Shown: positions 1 through 7,857 of the stretch, piece after piece | Layout: each line of letters begins with the position of its first letter | Position numbering within the stretch: the stretch's first letter is position 1 | From: Serinicoccus kebangsaanensis | Lineage (GTDB): Bacteria > Actinomycetota > Actinomycetes > Actinomycetales > Dermatophilaceae | NCBI RefSeq assembly: GCF_008919445.1 | Contig: NZ_VSLG01000006.1 | Span: 109,419-173,418, forward strand | Direction of reading: 5' to 3' | DNA: 64,000 nucleotides | Program-made: the position numbers and the translations under genes | Notes under the pieces: model-generated | Database searches by the model: none | What the model was told of the DNA's origin: nothing | What the model saw: only the letters and a program-made list of their open reading frames with translations

Positions 1-130
1 CATGCACTGGGCGGTGAGCTTCGTCGGGCGCGACCACCGCGGCGAGCGCACCGTCACCGAGCAGCAGGTGTATGCCCGGCTCGCCCTGGAGTACCTCGGC
101 GAGGACTTCCGCCGGCAGCCCCGCCGCTGA
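1..130 (+). CDS. C-terminal fragment of an unidentified protein
   Basis: An open frame enters from the left edge and stops with TGA at 128-130. The 42 visible residues run from MHWAVSFVGR to DFRRQPRR and are rich in charged residues with a helix-like stretch before the end. There is an ATG at position 2, but the frame is probably the tail of a longer gene that begins outside the window. It is tail-to-tail with the acetyltransferase gene, one base separating the two stops. I do not recognise the family. The window edge prevents any judgement on length. Confidence 0.55.
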   Translation, partial: MHWAVSFVGRDHRGERTVTEQQVYARLALEYLGEDFRRQPRR

Positions 131-131
131 G

Positions 132-563
132 TCAGTCCCGCACCATCGGCAGGTGCGGGATGCCGTCCTCCAGGTAGTCCGGACCGCTGCGCCGGAAGCC
201 GAGGCGGGCATACCACTGCTCCAGGTGCGCCTGCGCGCCGATGTGCACCGGCCCGGGACCCAGCCTGCTCAGCCCCTCCCGCACCAGCGCGGCGGCATAC
301 CCCGCGCCGCGGTGGTCGCGGTGGGTGGCGACCCGGCCGAGGTGGCGGGTCCCGTCGTGGTCCACCAGGATCCGCACCGTGGCGGCGACCTCGCCGTCGA
401 CCTCGGTCCACAGGTGCACGGTGCCGGTCTCGGTGTCGCGCCCGTCGATCTCGGGGTAGGCGCACTGCTGCTCGACGACGAAGACGTCCACCCGCAGCCG
501 CAGCAGGTCGTGCAGGACGCGAGGGGACAGGTCGTCGAGGCGGGCAGCGTGGATGGTCACCAT
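132..563 (-). CDS. GNAT acetyltransferase, ElaA family
   Basis: A 143-residue single-domain GNAT acyltransferase. The N-terminal motif LRVDVFVVEQQCAYPEIDGRD-like (about residues 22-42) is the hallmark of the ElaA branch, and the acetyl-CoA-binding loop follows as HRGAGYAAALV (about residues 83-95). The usual product is a cytoplasmic N-acyltransferase of unknown substrate. The ATG at 561-563 sits exactly 6 nt after TACCCT on the minus strand with no Shine-Dalgarno, so the mRNA is probably leaderless. It is divergent from the PHP gene, and both promoters lie in the 34-bp gap. Family assignment is strong; substrate is unknown. Confidence 0.88.
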   Translation of the reverse strand: MVTIHAARLDDLSPRVLHDLLRLRVDVFVVEQQCAYPEIDGRDTETGTVHLWTEVDGEVAATVRILVDHDGTRHLGRVATHRDHRGAGYAAALVREGLSRLGPGPVHIGAQAHLEQWYARLGFRRSGPDYLEDGIPHLPMVRD

Positions 564-569
564 GAGGGC

Positions 570-575
570 AGGGTA
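570..575 (-). promoter_or_regulatory. -10 element of leaderless acetyltransferase gene
   Basis: On the minus strand TACCCT lies within GGCATACCCT, 6 nt upstream of the ATG at 563. This spacing places transcription start at the start codon. Confidence 0.6.
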
Positions 576-585
576 TGCCGCGCCG

Positions 586-591
586 TAGAGT
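586..591 (+). promoter_or_regulatory. -10 element of leaderless PHP-domain gene
   Basis: TAGAGT ends 6 nt before the GTG at 598, matching the leaderless pattern seen throughout the window. There is no ribosome binding site upstream of the GTG. Confidence 0.6.
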
Positions 592-597
592 CGCCCT

Positions 598-1674
598 GTG
601 AGCCCCGAGCCAGTGATGGAACCGGTCGACGCCCTGCGCCGGATCGCGTTCCTGCTGGAGCGCTCGCGCGAGGAGACCCGCCGGGTCGAGGCCTACCGCA
701 GGGCGGCCGCCGTGATCCTGCCGCTGGGCGAGCAGGAGGTGCGTCGGCGCGTCTCGGCCGGGACGCTGCAGGACCTGCCCGGCATCGGCCCGTCCACCTC
801 GGCGGTGATCGAGGCGGTCGTGGCCGGCCGGATCCCCGACAAGCTGGCCGACCTGGAGGCCGCGGCCGACGAGCCGCTCGCCGACGGCGGGCAGGAGCTG
901 CGGGCCGCGCTGCGCGGTGATCTGCACAGCCACTCCGACTGGTCCGACGGCGGCAGCCCGATCGAGGAGATGGTGGCCAGCGCGATCGAGCTGGGTCACG
1001 ACTACCTGGCTCTCACCGACCACTCGCCGCGGCTCACGGTGGCGAACGGTCTGACCGCCGCTCGGCTGCGACGACAGCTGGCGGTGGTCGACGCGGTCAA
1101 CGCGCACACCGCCGCGGCGGACCCGCCCTTCACGCTGCTGAAGGCGATCGAGGTGGACATCCTCGACGACGGAGGGCTGGACCAGGAGGAGGAGCTGCTG
1201 GACCAGCTGGACGTCCGGGTGGCCTCGGTCCACTCCAAGCTCACGATGGAGCGCTCGGCGATGACCCGACGGATGATCGCCGCGGTGCGCAACCCGCGCA
1301 CGACGATCCTCGGGCACTGCACCGGGCGCCGGGTGATGCCCCGCCGGGGCGACAAGGGCGGTCGCAGCGGTTCCCGGATGCGTCCTCCCAGCGAGTTCGA
1401 CGCGGCTGCCGTCTTCGCCACCTGCGCCGAGACGGGGACCGCCGTCGAGATCAACTCCCGCCCGGAGCGGCAGGACCCGCCCGGTGCGCTGCTGCGGATG
1501 GCCATCGAGGCCGGCTGCGTCTTCGCGGTCTCCACCGACGCCCACGCGCCGGGTCAGCTGGACTTCCTGGACTACGGGTGCGAGCGGGCGGTTCGCCACG
1601 GTGTGCCGGCCGATCGGGTGGTCAACACCTGGCCGCTGGAGCGCCTGCTCGACTGGGCGTCGCCGTCCGGCTGA
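598..1674 (+). CDS. PHP-domain phosphoesterase with Pol X-type HHH N-terminus
   Basis: A 358-residue protein. Residues about 10-80 resemble the 8-kDa and helix-hairpin-helix part of family X DNA polymerases (motif LQDLPGIGPSTSAVI). Residues about 105-350 form a PHP metal-dependent phosphoesterase with the metal-ligand motifs GDLHSHSDWSDG, TDHSPR, ILGHCTGR and STDAHAP. The polymerase nucleotidyltransferase palm domain is absent, so this is the short HHH-PHP form rather than a full PolX. A role in DNA 3'-end trimming or phosphoester hydrolysis is inferred from family. The GTG start is chosen because of the leaderless -10 at 586-591. Confidence 0.82.
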   Translation: MSPEPVMEPVDALRRIAFLLERSREETRRVEAYRRAAAVILPLGEQEVRRRVSAGTLQDLPGIGPSTSAVIEAVVAGRIPDKLADLEAAADEPLADGGQELRAALRGDLHSHSDWSDGGSPIEEMVASAIELGHDYLALTDHSPRLTVANGLTAARLRRQLAVVDAVNAHTAAADPPFTLLKAIEVDILDDGGLDQEEELLDQLDVRVASVHSKLTMERSAMTRRMIAAVRNPRTTILGHCTGRRVMPRRGDKGGRSGSRMRPPSEFDAAAVFATCAETGTAVEINSRPERQDPPGALLRMAIEAGCVFAVSTDAHAPGQLDFLDYGCERAVRHGVPADRVVNTWPLERLLDWASPSG

Positions 1675-1753
1675 GGCCCCCGCGCAGGGGGAGGCACCGT
1701 TTTGGTCCCGGCGGCAGCGATCACGTATGCTCATCTGCGTCCTCAACGGATAG

Positions 1754-1826
1754 GTCCCCATCGTCTAGTGGCCTAGGACCCCGCCCTTTCACGGCGGTAA
1801 CACGGGTTCGAATCCCGTTGGGGATG
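1754..1826 (+). tRNA. tRNA-Glu (UUC)
   Basis: A 73-nt cloverleaf with acceptor GTCCCCA/TGGGGAT, anticodon stem CCGCC/GGCGG and loop CTTTCAC, giving anticodon TTC. The T arm is CGGGTTCGAATCCCG. It is the first of three clustered tRNAs; no CCA is encoded. Confidence 0.95.
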
Positions 1827-1848
1827 CACAAGGTCTCGATACCTTCGA

Positions 1849-1922
1849 GGCCCCGTGGCGCAGTTGGTTAGCGCGCCGCCCTGTCACGGCGGAGGTCGCG
1901 GGTTCGAGTCCCGTCGGGGTCG
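1849..1922 (+). tRNA. tRNA-Asp (GUC)
   Basis: Acceptor GGCCCCG pairs with CGGGGTC. The anticodon stem CCGCC/GGCGG encloses CTGTCAC, anticodon GTC, and the T loop is GGTTCGAGTCC. It lies 22 nt after tRNA-Glu, so they are probably co-transcribed. Confidence 0.95.
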
Positions 1923-1985
1923 CAGAGTAGTGCGGCGTGGTCACCGGAGCACTCCGGGGCCACGCCCGATCACTACTCGCGTCAT

Positions 1986-2059
1986 GGCCAGGTAGCTCAG
2001 TTGGTACGAGCGTTCGACTGAAAATCGAAAGGTCGGCGGTTCGACCCCGCCCCTGGCCA
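1986..2059 (+). tRNA. tRNA-Phe (GAA)
   Basis: Acceptor GGCCAGG/CCTGGCC, anticodon stem CGA/TCG region with loop CTGAAAA giving GAA, and T arm GGCGGTTCGACCCCGCC. It is the third tRNA of the Glu-Asp-Phe cluster, an arrangement common in actinobacteria. Confidence 0.95.
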
Positions 2060-2066
2060 CAGCGAC

Positions 2067-2102
2067 AAGCCGCGGGTCCGCCCCCTGAGACACCCGCGGC
2101 TT
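2067..2102 (+). terminator. Terminator of the tRNA cluster
   Basis: Perfect 11-bp stem AAGCCGCGGGT / ACCCGCGGCTT with a 14-nt loop, ending in TTT, 8 nt after tRNA-Phe. Confidence 0.75.
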
Positions 2103-2189
2103 TCGCGTGTCCGGCCCGGGCGAGCCTGCACAGGTGGGGCACAGGCCCGGCAGGATGTCGGCACAGCGGGGCACCGTGAACTGCCGGAC

Positions 2190-3527
2190 ATGAGACGACG
2201 ACGCCCCCACCGGCTGACCACCCTGACCCTCACCGCCGCCCTCGCGCTGTCCGGGTGCACCGCACCCGCCGCCACGACGCAGTCGTCCGCCGACACGTCC
2301 GTGGTCGGCTCCGCGGTGGCCGCGTCCCCCGCGCTCTTCGACTCCGGCGAGGTCCACACCATCGAGGTCGAGGTGGACGACGATGCGCTGACCCAGATGA
2401 TCCAGACCTACCTCGACACCGGTGACAAGGAGTGGATCCGCGCCACCGTCATCATCGACGGGCAGACCTTCGAGGACGTCGGGATCAAGCTCAAGGGCAA
2501 CTCCTCCCTCCGGGGCATCTCGGTCGACACGCCGCCCGCGGAGCTTCCCCTCCGGATCCGGCTGGACAAGTTCGTCGACGGGCAGACGCTGGCCGGCTAC
2601 AGCGACGTCACGGTCCGGTCCAACACCACCGACACGGCGATGAACGAGGCGGTCTCGCTCGACCTGCTCTCTGCCGCGGGACTGGCCTCGACCGAGGCGG
2701 TCGCCACCCGGTTCTCGGTCAACGGCAGCGCCGAGGAGCTGCGGCTGACCGTGCAGAACCTCGACGATGCCTGGCTCGAGGGCGCCTTCCCCGACGCCGG
2801 CGAGGGCAGCATCCTCTACAAGTCCGAGGCGGAGGGTGATTGGTCCTGGAGGGGCGAGGACGGTGACTACTCGACGGCCTTCGACATCGAGGCCGGCGAC
2901 GAGGGCGCGGGCTACGCGCCGCTGATCGAGCTGCTGGACCTGCTCAACAACGGGACTGAGGAGGAGATCGCCGAGCACCTGCCTGATCTCCTCGACCTGG
3001 AGTCCTTCGCGACCTACCTGGCCGTGCAGGAGATCATCCAGAACACCGACGACATCGACGGCCCCGGCAACAACTCCTACCTCTTCTGGGACTCGGCGAC
3101 CGAGCAGTTCACCGTGGTCGCCTGGGACCACAACCTGTCCTTCGGCGCGATGATGGGCGGCGGTGGTGCGGGCGGGCAAGGCCGCCAGGGCCAGATGCCG
3201 GCCGACGGCGAGATGCCGACCTTCGAGGAAGGCCAGCTGCCCGAGCGTCCCGAGGGCATGGAACCGCCGACTGGCGGCGGGCAGATGGGTCCCGGCGGCG
3301 GCATGACCCGCGAGAATGCCCTGGTCACCGCGTTCACGGCCAACGCGCAGTGGCAGGCGATGTATGACGAGGAGCTGAGCCGGCTGCAGGAGGAGCTCGT
3401 CGACGGTGGTGCCCTCGAGGACTCGCTCGACGCCTGGGTCGCCACCCTCACGCGCGACGCGGACGACCTCGTGGGGACCGGGCAGGTGGAGGCCGACGCC
3501 GACGCGATCCGGACCTCGGCGTCCTGA
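2190..3527 (+). CDS. CotH-kinase-like secreted lipoprotein
   Basis: A 445-residue precursor with a basic N-terminus, a hydrophobic segment and a lipobox LSGC (Cys23), so it should be a lipid-anchored surface protein. The body matches the CotH family, an atypical protein-kinase fold: GIKLKGNSSLRG (about residues 92-103), the LDKF and NTTDTAMNEAVSLDLL region, and the VVAWDHNLSFG segment (about residue 310) that resembles the metal-binding loop. A Gly/Met-rich low-complexity insert (MMGGGGAGGQG to GPGGGM, about 318-372) follows, as in many actinobacterial CotH proteins. Known CotH kinases phosphorylate spore-coat proteins; the target here is unknown. It follows the tRNA terminator and is probably monocistronic. 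Confidence 0.85.
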   Translation: MRRRRPHRLTTLTLTAALALSGCTAPAATTQSSADTSVVGSAVAASPALFDSGEVHTIEVEVDDDALTQMIQTYLDTGDKEWIRATVIIDGQTFEDVGIKLKGNSSLRGISVDTPPAELPLRIRLDKFVDGQTLAGYSDVTVRSNTTDTAMNEAVSLDLLSAAGLASTEAVATRFSVNGSAEELRLTVQNLDDAWLEGAFPDAGEGSILYKSEAEGDWSWRGEDGDYSTAFDIEAGDEGAGYAPLIELLDLLNNGTEEEIAEHLPDLLDLESFATYLAVQEIIQNTDDIDGPGNNSYLFWDSATEQFTVVAWDHNLSFGAMMGGGGAGGQGRQGQMPADGEMPTFEEGQLPERPEGMEPPTGGGQMGPGGGMTRENALVTAFTANAQWQAMYDEELSRLQEELVDGGALEDSLDAWVATLTRDADDLVGTGQVEADADAIRTSAS

Positions 3528-3548
3528 GACGGCCGGTCGGGTGCGGCA

Positions 3549-3554
3549 TACAGT
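3549..3554 (+). promoter_or_regulatory. -10 element of thioesterase-like pseudogene
   Basis: TACAGT within GGCATACAGT, exactly 6 nt before the GTG at 3561. The promoter looks intact although the gene is broken. Confidence 0.55.
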
Positions 3555-3560
3555 GGCCCG

Positions 3561-4009
3561 GTGAGCGCTCCCACCCGACCCGCCCCACCCGTCCAGCGCA
3601 TCGGTCGGCTCAAGGCCCTGGCCACCTCCGCCCGGGCGCTGCGGCACGGCATGAACGCCTGGCCGCCGTTCCTCTTCTCCGGCATCCGGATCCAGGAGAT
3701 GACCCCCGACTTCCGGCGGGTGCGGGTCCGGCTGGCGCACACCCCGCTGACCAGCAACTACGTCGGCACCCTCTTCGGTGGGTCGCTGATGGCGATGACC
3801 GACCCCTTCTGGATGATCATGGTCATGCGCAACCTGGGGCCCGACTACGTGGTGTGGGACAAGGCGGCGCAGATCGAGTTCGTCTCGCCGGGACGCAGCG
3901 CTGGTGGTTCGAGACCGACGTGGTCACCGACGACGGCACGGTGATCGCGCGGGTCCGCAAGCAGCTCTACGTCCGCCGTCGGCCAGGCCCCGGCGCCGCC
4001 CGGACCTAG
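3561..4009 (+). pseudogene. DUF4442/thioesterase-like gene with internal deletion and frameshift
   Basis: The first 110 residues follow the DUF4442 hot-dog-fold family well ([21 protein letters not shown], then [18 protein letters not shown]). At about 3896 the frame switches: the family's C-terminal sequence ([19 protein letters not shown], then RKQLYVRRR) resumes in another frame and ends at TAG 4007-4009, while the original frame stops at 3944 in unrelated sequence. About 20-25 residues normally present between PGR and the WFEVDV-type strand are missing, so a deletion that is not a multiple of three explains both facts. The intact frame would encode only a truncated 127-residue product. 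Its remnant stop overlaps the stop of the convergent gene at CTAG. Confidence 0.75.
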
Positions 4010-5901
4010 CCCCCGTCGCCCAGGTCCAGGGCCTGCCGGATGAGCCCGTGCAGCGCGGCCAGACCGTCCCGGGACAGCACCGACTCGGTGTGCCCCTGGA
4101 TGCTCGCCAGCCCCGGCGCCCGCAGCGCGACGACGGCGTCGTCCGGCTGGTGCACCGCCTGCTCCAGCGGCAGGCCGTCCAGGGAGGCGGCGCCGGGGCG
4201 GGCGACGAAGGTGTTGTAGAAGCCGATCCGCCGCACCTCGCCCCACAGCTCGACGGGCAGCTGCACCCCCTGGTTGGGGGCCGGCAGCTTGCTCACCGTC
4301 AGACCCGCCAGGGAGGCGAGCACCTGGTGCGACAGGCAGACCGCGAGCACCGGCAGACGAGCCGCGAGCCGGGCCGAGAGCAGCTCGTGCAGCCGGGCGA
4401 TCCGCGGGTCCCCCAGGTCCGTCGGGTCGCCCGGTCCCGGGCCGTAGAGCACCAGGTCGTGGTCGGCGCCAGGCCCGGCCACGTCCGCTTCCGTGACCAG
4501 CTCCCACCGACGCACGTCCGGGACCATGCCCAGGTGCCGCAGCATGTGCGCGAGCATCTGGGTCCACGTGTCCTCGGCGTCGATCACCAGCACCCGTCTG
4601 CCGATCAGCTCGGGGTCGGGCCGGGCGCCCTGCGGGCTGAGCCAGAAGGGCGACAGCGACTCGTTGCGCGCGGCGAGGTCCGCGGCGACCCCGGGCAGCG
4701 CGTCGAGCGGGGCGGCGTGCGCGATCTCGCGACGAGGACGCAGCCCGAGCGCCGACAGCACCCCGCGGGCCTTCGCGCTGGTCTCCTCGCACTCCGACAC
4801 CGGGTCGCTGTGCCGGACCAGGGTGGCGCCCGCGCTGACCCGGACGGTGCCGTCGCCGGTGAGGTGGGCGGTGCGGATCAGGATCGGTGCGTCCAGCCGT
4901 TCCCCGCCCTGCTCGTCCTCCTCCAGCAGCGCCAGCACACCGGAGTAGTAGCCCCGCCCCTCCGGCTCGTGCCGCGCGATGACCGTGCAGGCGTTCTCCA
5001 TCGGTGAGCCGGTCACGGTGGGCGCGAACATGGTCGTCCGCAGCACGTCGCGCACGTCGGCGTCGCTGCGGCCGTCCAGGAGATACTCGGTGTGCGTGAG
5101 GTGAGCCATCTGCTTGAGGTAGGGCCCGGTGATCCGCCCGCCGTCGGAGCAGATCTGGGCCATCATCTTCATCTCCTCGTCCACCACCATGAAGAGCTCC
5201 TCGGTCTCCTTGGTGTCCTTGATGAAGGCGAGGAACTCGTCCTGCACGAGGGAGCCGTCCGGGCCGTCGTCCGCCGGGTGCCGGAAGGTGCCCGAGATCG
5301 GGTTCATCCACACCCGGCCGTCGCGGACGCTGACGTGCCGCTCGGGCGTGGCGCCGACCAGGGTGTGCCCCGGCGTGTGCACGGCGAAGGTCCAGTAGGC
5401 GCCACGCTCGTCGACGAGCAGCCGGCGCAGCCAGGTGAGGGCGGCCACGGCACGGTCGTCCCCGCACCGGGCCAGCACGTCCCGTCGGATGACGAAGTTG
5501 GCGCCCTCCCCCTCGCCGATCTCCTCCTCGATCACCCGGGAGACCGTGGCGGCATAGTCCTCGTCGGTCACGCTGAACCGCTCGTCGGTGACCTCGATCT
5601 TCTGGTCCGGGAGCGCCTGCAGCAGGTCGGCCACCGGCAGGGTCTGGGTCTGCGTCGGCCGCAGCACCCGCAGCGGGGTGCCGTCGTCGTGCGCGTCGAA
5701 CCCTCGCTCGGCGATCTGCCGGAACGGCACCATGGCGAGGACCGGAGCGCCTGCCGCGGGGCGGGGGATCTGGGCCAGCCGCTCGAGGTCGGTGACCTCG
5801 CCGACGAGCACCTCAACGTCGCGCCGACCCTCGCGCCACAGGATCGCCCACGACTGGCCGGAGGGGTCGGCGAGGATCTGCTCCAGCAGGTGCGGCGGCA
5901 T
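4006..5901 (-). CDS. PhzE-like fused chorismate-using synthase (TrpE plus glutamine amidotransferase)
   Basis: About 631 residues in two domains. The N-terminal 400 residues are a chorismate-binding TrpE/anthranilate-synthase-I domain (WMNPISGTFRHP, then FMVVDEEMKMMAQICSDGG, then TMFAPTVTGSPMENAC). The C-terminal 200 residues are a class I glutamine amidotransferase with nucleophile loop LAVCLSHQ and the HTES motif. This architecture and sequence are closest to PhzE-type enzymes (aminodeoxyisochorismate or anthranilate synthase family), not to the split TrpE/TrpG pair of tryptophan synthesis. The start MPPHLLEQ is preferred over an upstream ATG because CAGACT lies 7 nt before it. It is divergent from the siderophore-interacting protein, so a role in an aromatic or iron-linked metabolite is possible but unproven. 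Confidence 0.8.
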   Translation of the reverse strand: MPPHLLEQILADPSGQSWAILWREGRRDVEVLVGEVTDLERLAQIPRPAAGAPVLAMVPFRQIAERGFDAHDDGTPLRVLRPTQTQTLPVADLLQALPDQKIEVTDERFSVTDEDYAATVSRVIEEEIGEGEGANFVIRRDVLARCGDDRAVAALTWLRRLLVDERGAYWTFAVHTPGHTLVGATPERHVSVRDGRVWMNPISGTFRHPADDGPDGSLVQDEFLAFIKDTKETEELFMVVDEEMKMMAQICSDGGRITGPYLKQMAHLTHTEYLLDGRSDADVRDVLRTTMFAPTVTGSPMENACTVIARHEPEGRGYYSGVLALLEEDEQGGERLDAPILIRTAHLTGDGTVRVSAGATLVRHSDPVSECEETSAKARGVLSALGLRPRREIAHAAPLDALPGVAADLAARNESLSPFWLSPQGARPDPELIGRRVLVIDAEDTWTQMLAHMLRHLGMVPDVRRWELVTEADVAGPGADHDLVLYGPGPGDPTDLGDPRIARLHELLSARLAARLPVLAVCLSHQVLASLAGLTVSKLPAPNQGVQLPVELWGEVRRIGFYNTFVARPGAASLDGLPLEQAVHQPDDAVVALRAPGLASIQGHTESVLSRDGLAALHGLIRQALDLGDGG

Positions 5902-5970
5902 GGCCGAGAGTCTGTCATGGGGCACCCCCGACCCCGTCGCCGCACCAACGCCCGGTGTTCGTGACGTAAT

Positions 5971-5989
5971 TGGGGTGAGGGTAACCTTG
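5971..5989 (+). promoter_or_regulatory. Candidate IdeR/DtxR iron box overlapping a -10
   Basis: TGGGGTGAGGGTAACCTTG matches about 13 of 19 positions of the DtxR/IdeR consensus (half-sites TTAGGTTAG and CTAACCTAA). It overlaps a -10-like TAACCT at 5982-5987 upstream of the siderophore-interacting protein gene, a position suited to iron-dependent repression. The left half-site is weak. Confidence 0.5.
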
Positions 5990-6017
5990 TCTCGGCAGCC
6001 ACAGCAGAGGAGAACCC

Positions 6018-6824
6018 ATGTACGGCACGGTCGTGCGCACCGAGCATCTCACCCCCCACCTGGTCCGGGTGGTGCTCGGCGGCGACGGACTGGCGGACTT
6101 CCGCGACCCGGAGTTCGCCGACTCCTACGTCAACGCCTTCTTCCTCCCACCGGACGCGGGCTACCAGCCGCCCTTCGAGGACGAGGCGACCCGGGACCTC
6201 CCGCGCGACCAGCGGCCGTACCCCCGCAGGTACACCATCAGGTCCTGGGACGGGGAGCGTCGGGAGATGACGATCGACTTCGTCGTGCACGGCGAGGTGG
6301 GGTATGCCGGCCGCTGGGCGCTGCACGCCCGTCCGGGGGACAGGTTGCAGCTGCGAGGTCCTGCCGGGGACTACTCCCCACCCACCGACGCGGACGGCGT
6401 CCTGCTCGTCGGGGACGAGTCAGCCCTCCCGGCGATCGCGGCCTGCGTCGAGCACCTGGGGCAGGGCACCCCCGCCCAGGCCGTCATCGAGGTCGAGGAC
6501 GCCGCCGGCGAGGTGGAGCTGTCCTCGCCCGGCGACCTGGACGTGCGCTTCGTCCACCGGGCGGACGCGGCGGACGAGGAGGCCCTGACCCGGCTGCTGG
6601 CCGACGCGGTGCGGGCCCTGCCCCGGCTCGACGGCGTCGTCAGCGCCTTCGTGCACGGGGAGGCCGAGTCGATCCGCGCCGTGGGTCACGCGCTGCGCGA
6701 CGAGGCCCGGGCGTCGCGGGAGCACGTGTCGATCTCGCCCTACTGGCGCCGCGGGCTCACCGACGAGCAGTGGCGCGCGGTGAAGGGCGACTGGGTGCGC
6801 GGGCTCCAGGCCGAGCTCGCCTGA
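6018..6824 (+). CDS. Siderophore-interacting protein (ferric-siderophore reductase family)
   Basis: A 268-residue flavin-binding oxidoreductase of the SIP/ViuB family. The N-terminal FAD-binding barrel carries RRYTIRSWDGE (about residues 72-82) and EMTIDFVVHG. The NAD(P)-binding half contains LLVGDESALPAIAACVEHL (about 131-150) and a C-terminal Trp-rich SIP signature (SPYWRRGLTDEQWRAVK). It is predicted to reduce ferric siderophores in the cytoplasm and release Fe(II). A clear ribosome binding site (AGAGGAG) lies 6 nt before the ATG. The iron-box-like sequence upstream fits iron repression. Confidence 0.9.
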   Translation: MYGTVVRTEHLTPHLVRVVLGGDGLADFRDPEFADSYVNAFFLPPDAGYQPPFEDEATRDLPRDQRPYPRRYTIRSWDGERREMTIDFVVHGEVGYAGRWALHARPGDRLQLRGPAGDYSPPTDADGVLLVGDESALPAIAACVEHLGQGTPAQAVIEVEDAAGEVELSSPGDLDVRFVHRADAADEEALTRLLADAVRALPRLDGVVSAFVHGEAESIRAVGHALRDEARASREHVSISPYWRRGLTDEQWRAVKGDWVRGLQAELA

Positions 6825-6905
6825 GCACCGTCGCGTCGCAGGGCGTGCGGCGACACGTCACCCGCCCGACACCGTCGCGTCACCCGGGTCGGGCAGCATC
6901 ACGCC

Positions 6906-7133
6906 ATGGTCGCGATGGCGCAGGGCACGGTGGTGACCATCGTGGACGAGCTCGTCGAGCACTTCGACGGGCGTTTCACCCGCGCCGAGGTGGCCTTCGT
7001 CGTGGAGGACAGCTGGCACGCGCTGGAGCAGCACGCCCGCACCCCGCACTACCTGACGATCCTGCTGCGCAAGGACGCCTGCGACCGACTGACCCAGATG
7101 GCCCGCTACCGCGAGGGAGAGTCGAGTGGCTGA
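6906..7133 (+). CDS. Small three-helix-bundle protein
   Basis: A 75-residue all-helical protein. Its sequence (VVTIVDELVEHFDGRFTRAE, then DSWHALEQHARTPHYLTILLRKDA) matches the three-helix dimerisation module found at the N-terminus of many actinobacterial arsenate-reductase/low-molecular-weight phosphatase proteins. The same fold type begins the next gene, which overlaps this one by 8 nt. The two products may therefore form a hetero-complex. No enzyme motif is present; function is inferred only from context. Confidence 0.7.
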   Translation: MVAMAQGTVVTIVDELVEHFDGRFTRAEVAFVVEDSWHALEQHARTPHYLTILLRKDACDRLTQMARYREGESSG

Positions 7134-7833
7134 CGCCGACGAGCGCGAGATCGACCAGGTGCGACGCACCCTCGTCGCGAAGTACGACGGGACCCTGGCC
7201 GAGGACGAGATCCTCGCGGCCGTGACCCGTGCCCAGCAGGAGCTGGAGTCGCAGGCCCGGGTGGACAGCTTCCTGCCGGTCTTCGTCCGACGGCGCGCGG
7301 AGGAGCTGCTGCGGGAGCAGGCGCAGGCACGTGGCGTGGAGCTGTCCCACGTGCAGCAGGTGCTCTTCGTCGACGACGCCAACACCGGGCGCAGCCACGT
7401 GGCAGCGGCCATCGCGAACGGGCGCGGCGAGGGTCGCATCCGGGCCCGCTCCGGCGGTGTCACGCCCGGCACCGAGCTCCGGGCCGAGATCGAGGACCTG
7501 CTGCGCCGGAAGGGCCACGACCCGGACGAGCTCAGGGTGACGCCGATGACGGGCAGCATGCTGCTCGCCTCCGACGTCGTCGTCACCATGGGGCTGACCG
7601 ACGAGGAGAAGGTGCAGATGCCCACCCACGGCCTGCACCAGGTCGACTGGGACGACCTCACCTCGCTGGAGGGCAGGGACGACCTCGACCAGGCCTACGC
7701 CGAGATCGAGGCACAGGTCGTGGGACTGGTGGACGCGCTGCTCGAGCGGGACCTCGCCAGCCGCCAGGTCGACCCCGAGGTGGAGCGGGAGCTGCAGGAG
7801 GTCATCGACGACCTGCACGAGGGTCGCGACTGA
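7126..7833 (+). CDS. Low-molecular-weight phosphatase/ArsC-like protein lacking the catalytic cysteine
   Basis: A 235-residue protein. Residues about 1-65 form the three-helix module shared with the upstream gene. Residues about 75-205 follow the LMW phosphatase/arsenate reductase fold: VLFVDDANTGRSHVAAAI aligns with the P-loop VLFVCVHNAGRSQMAAA. The nucleophile Cys is Asp here, while the Arg-Ser end of the loop is kept. The later MGCGDACP-type motif is MGLTDEEKV, without cysteines. Catalysis by the normal mechanism is therefore unlikely, and a binding or regulatory role is inferred. It starts at GTG 7126 and is translationally coupled to the preceding gene. Confidence 0.72.
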   Translation: MADADEREIDQVRRTLVAKYDGTLAEDEILAAVTRAQQELESQARVDSFLPVFVRRRAEELLREQAQARGVELSHVQQVLFVDDANTGRSHVAAAIANGRGEGRIRARSGGVTPGTELRAEIEDLLRRKGHDPDELRVTPMTGSMLLASDVVVTMGLTDEEKVQMPTHGLHQVDWDDLTSLEGRDDLDQAYAEIEAQVVGLVDALLERDLASRQVDPEVERELQEVIDDLHEGRD

Positions 7834-7857
7834 CCCCGATGGCCCGCGACCGCGACG

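Noticed and set aside
72..920. Long plus-strand frames overlapping the acetyltransferase and PHP genes
   Set aside because: They are Arg/Pro/Ala-rich shadows with no family match; the minus-strand acetyltransferase and the plus-strand PHP protein explain the region.
1941..3740. A 599-codon minus-strand frame over the tRNA cluster and CotH gene
   Set aside because: It crosses a tRNA gene and is composed of the repetitive Arg/Gly/Val residues of an antisense shadow.
6828..6889. Repeated CACCGTCGCGTC after the siderophore-interacting protein gene
   Set aside because: Two short copies in a GC-rich gap are not beyond chance expectation and form no clear structure.
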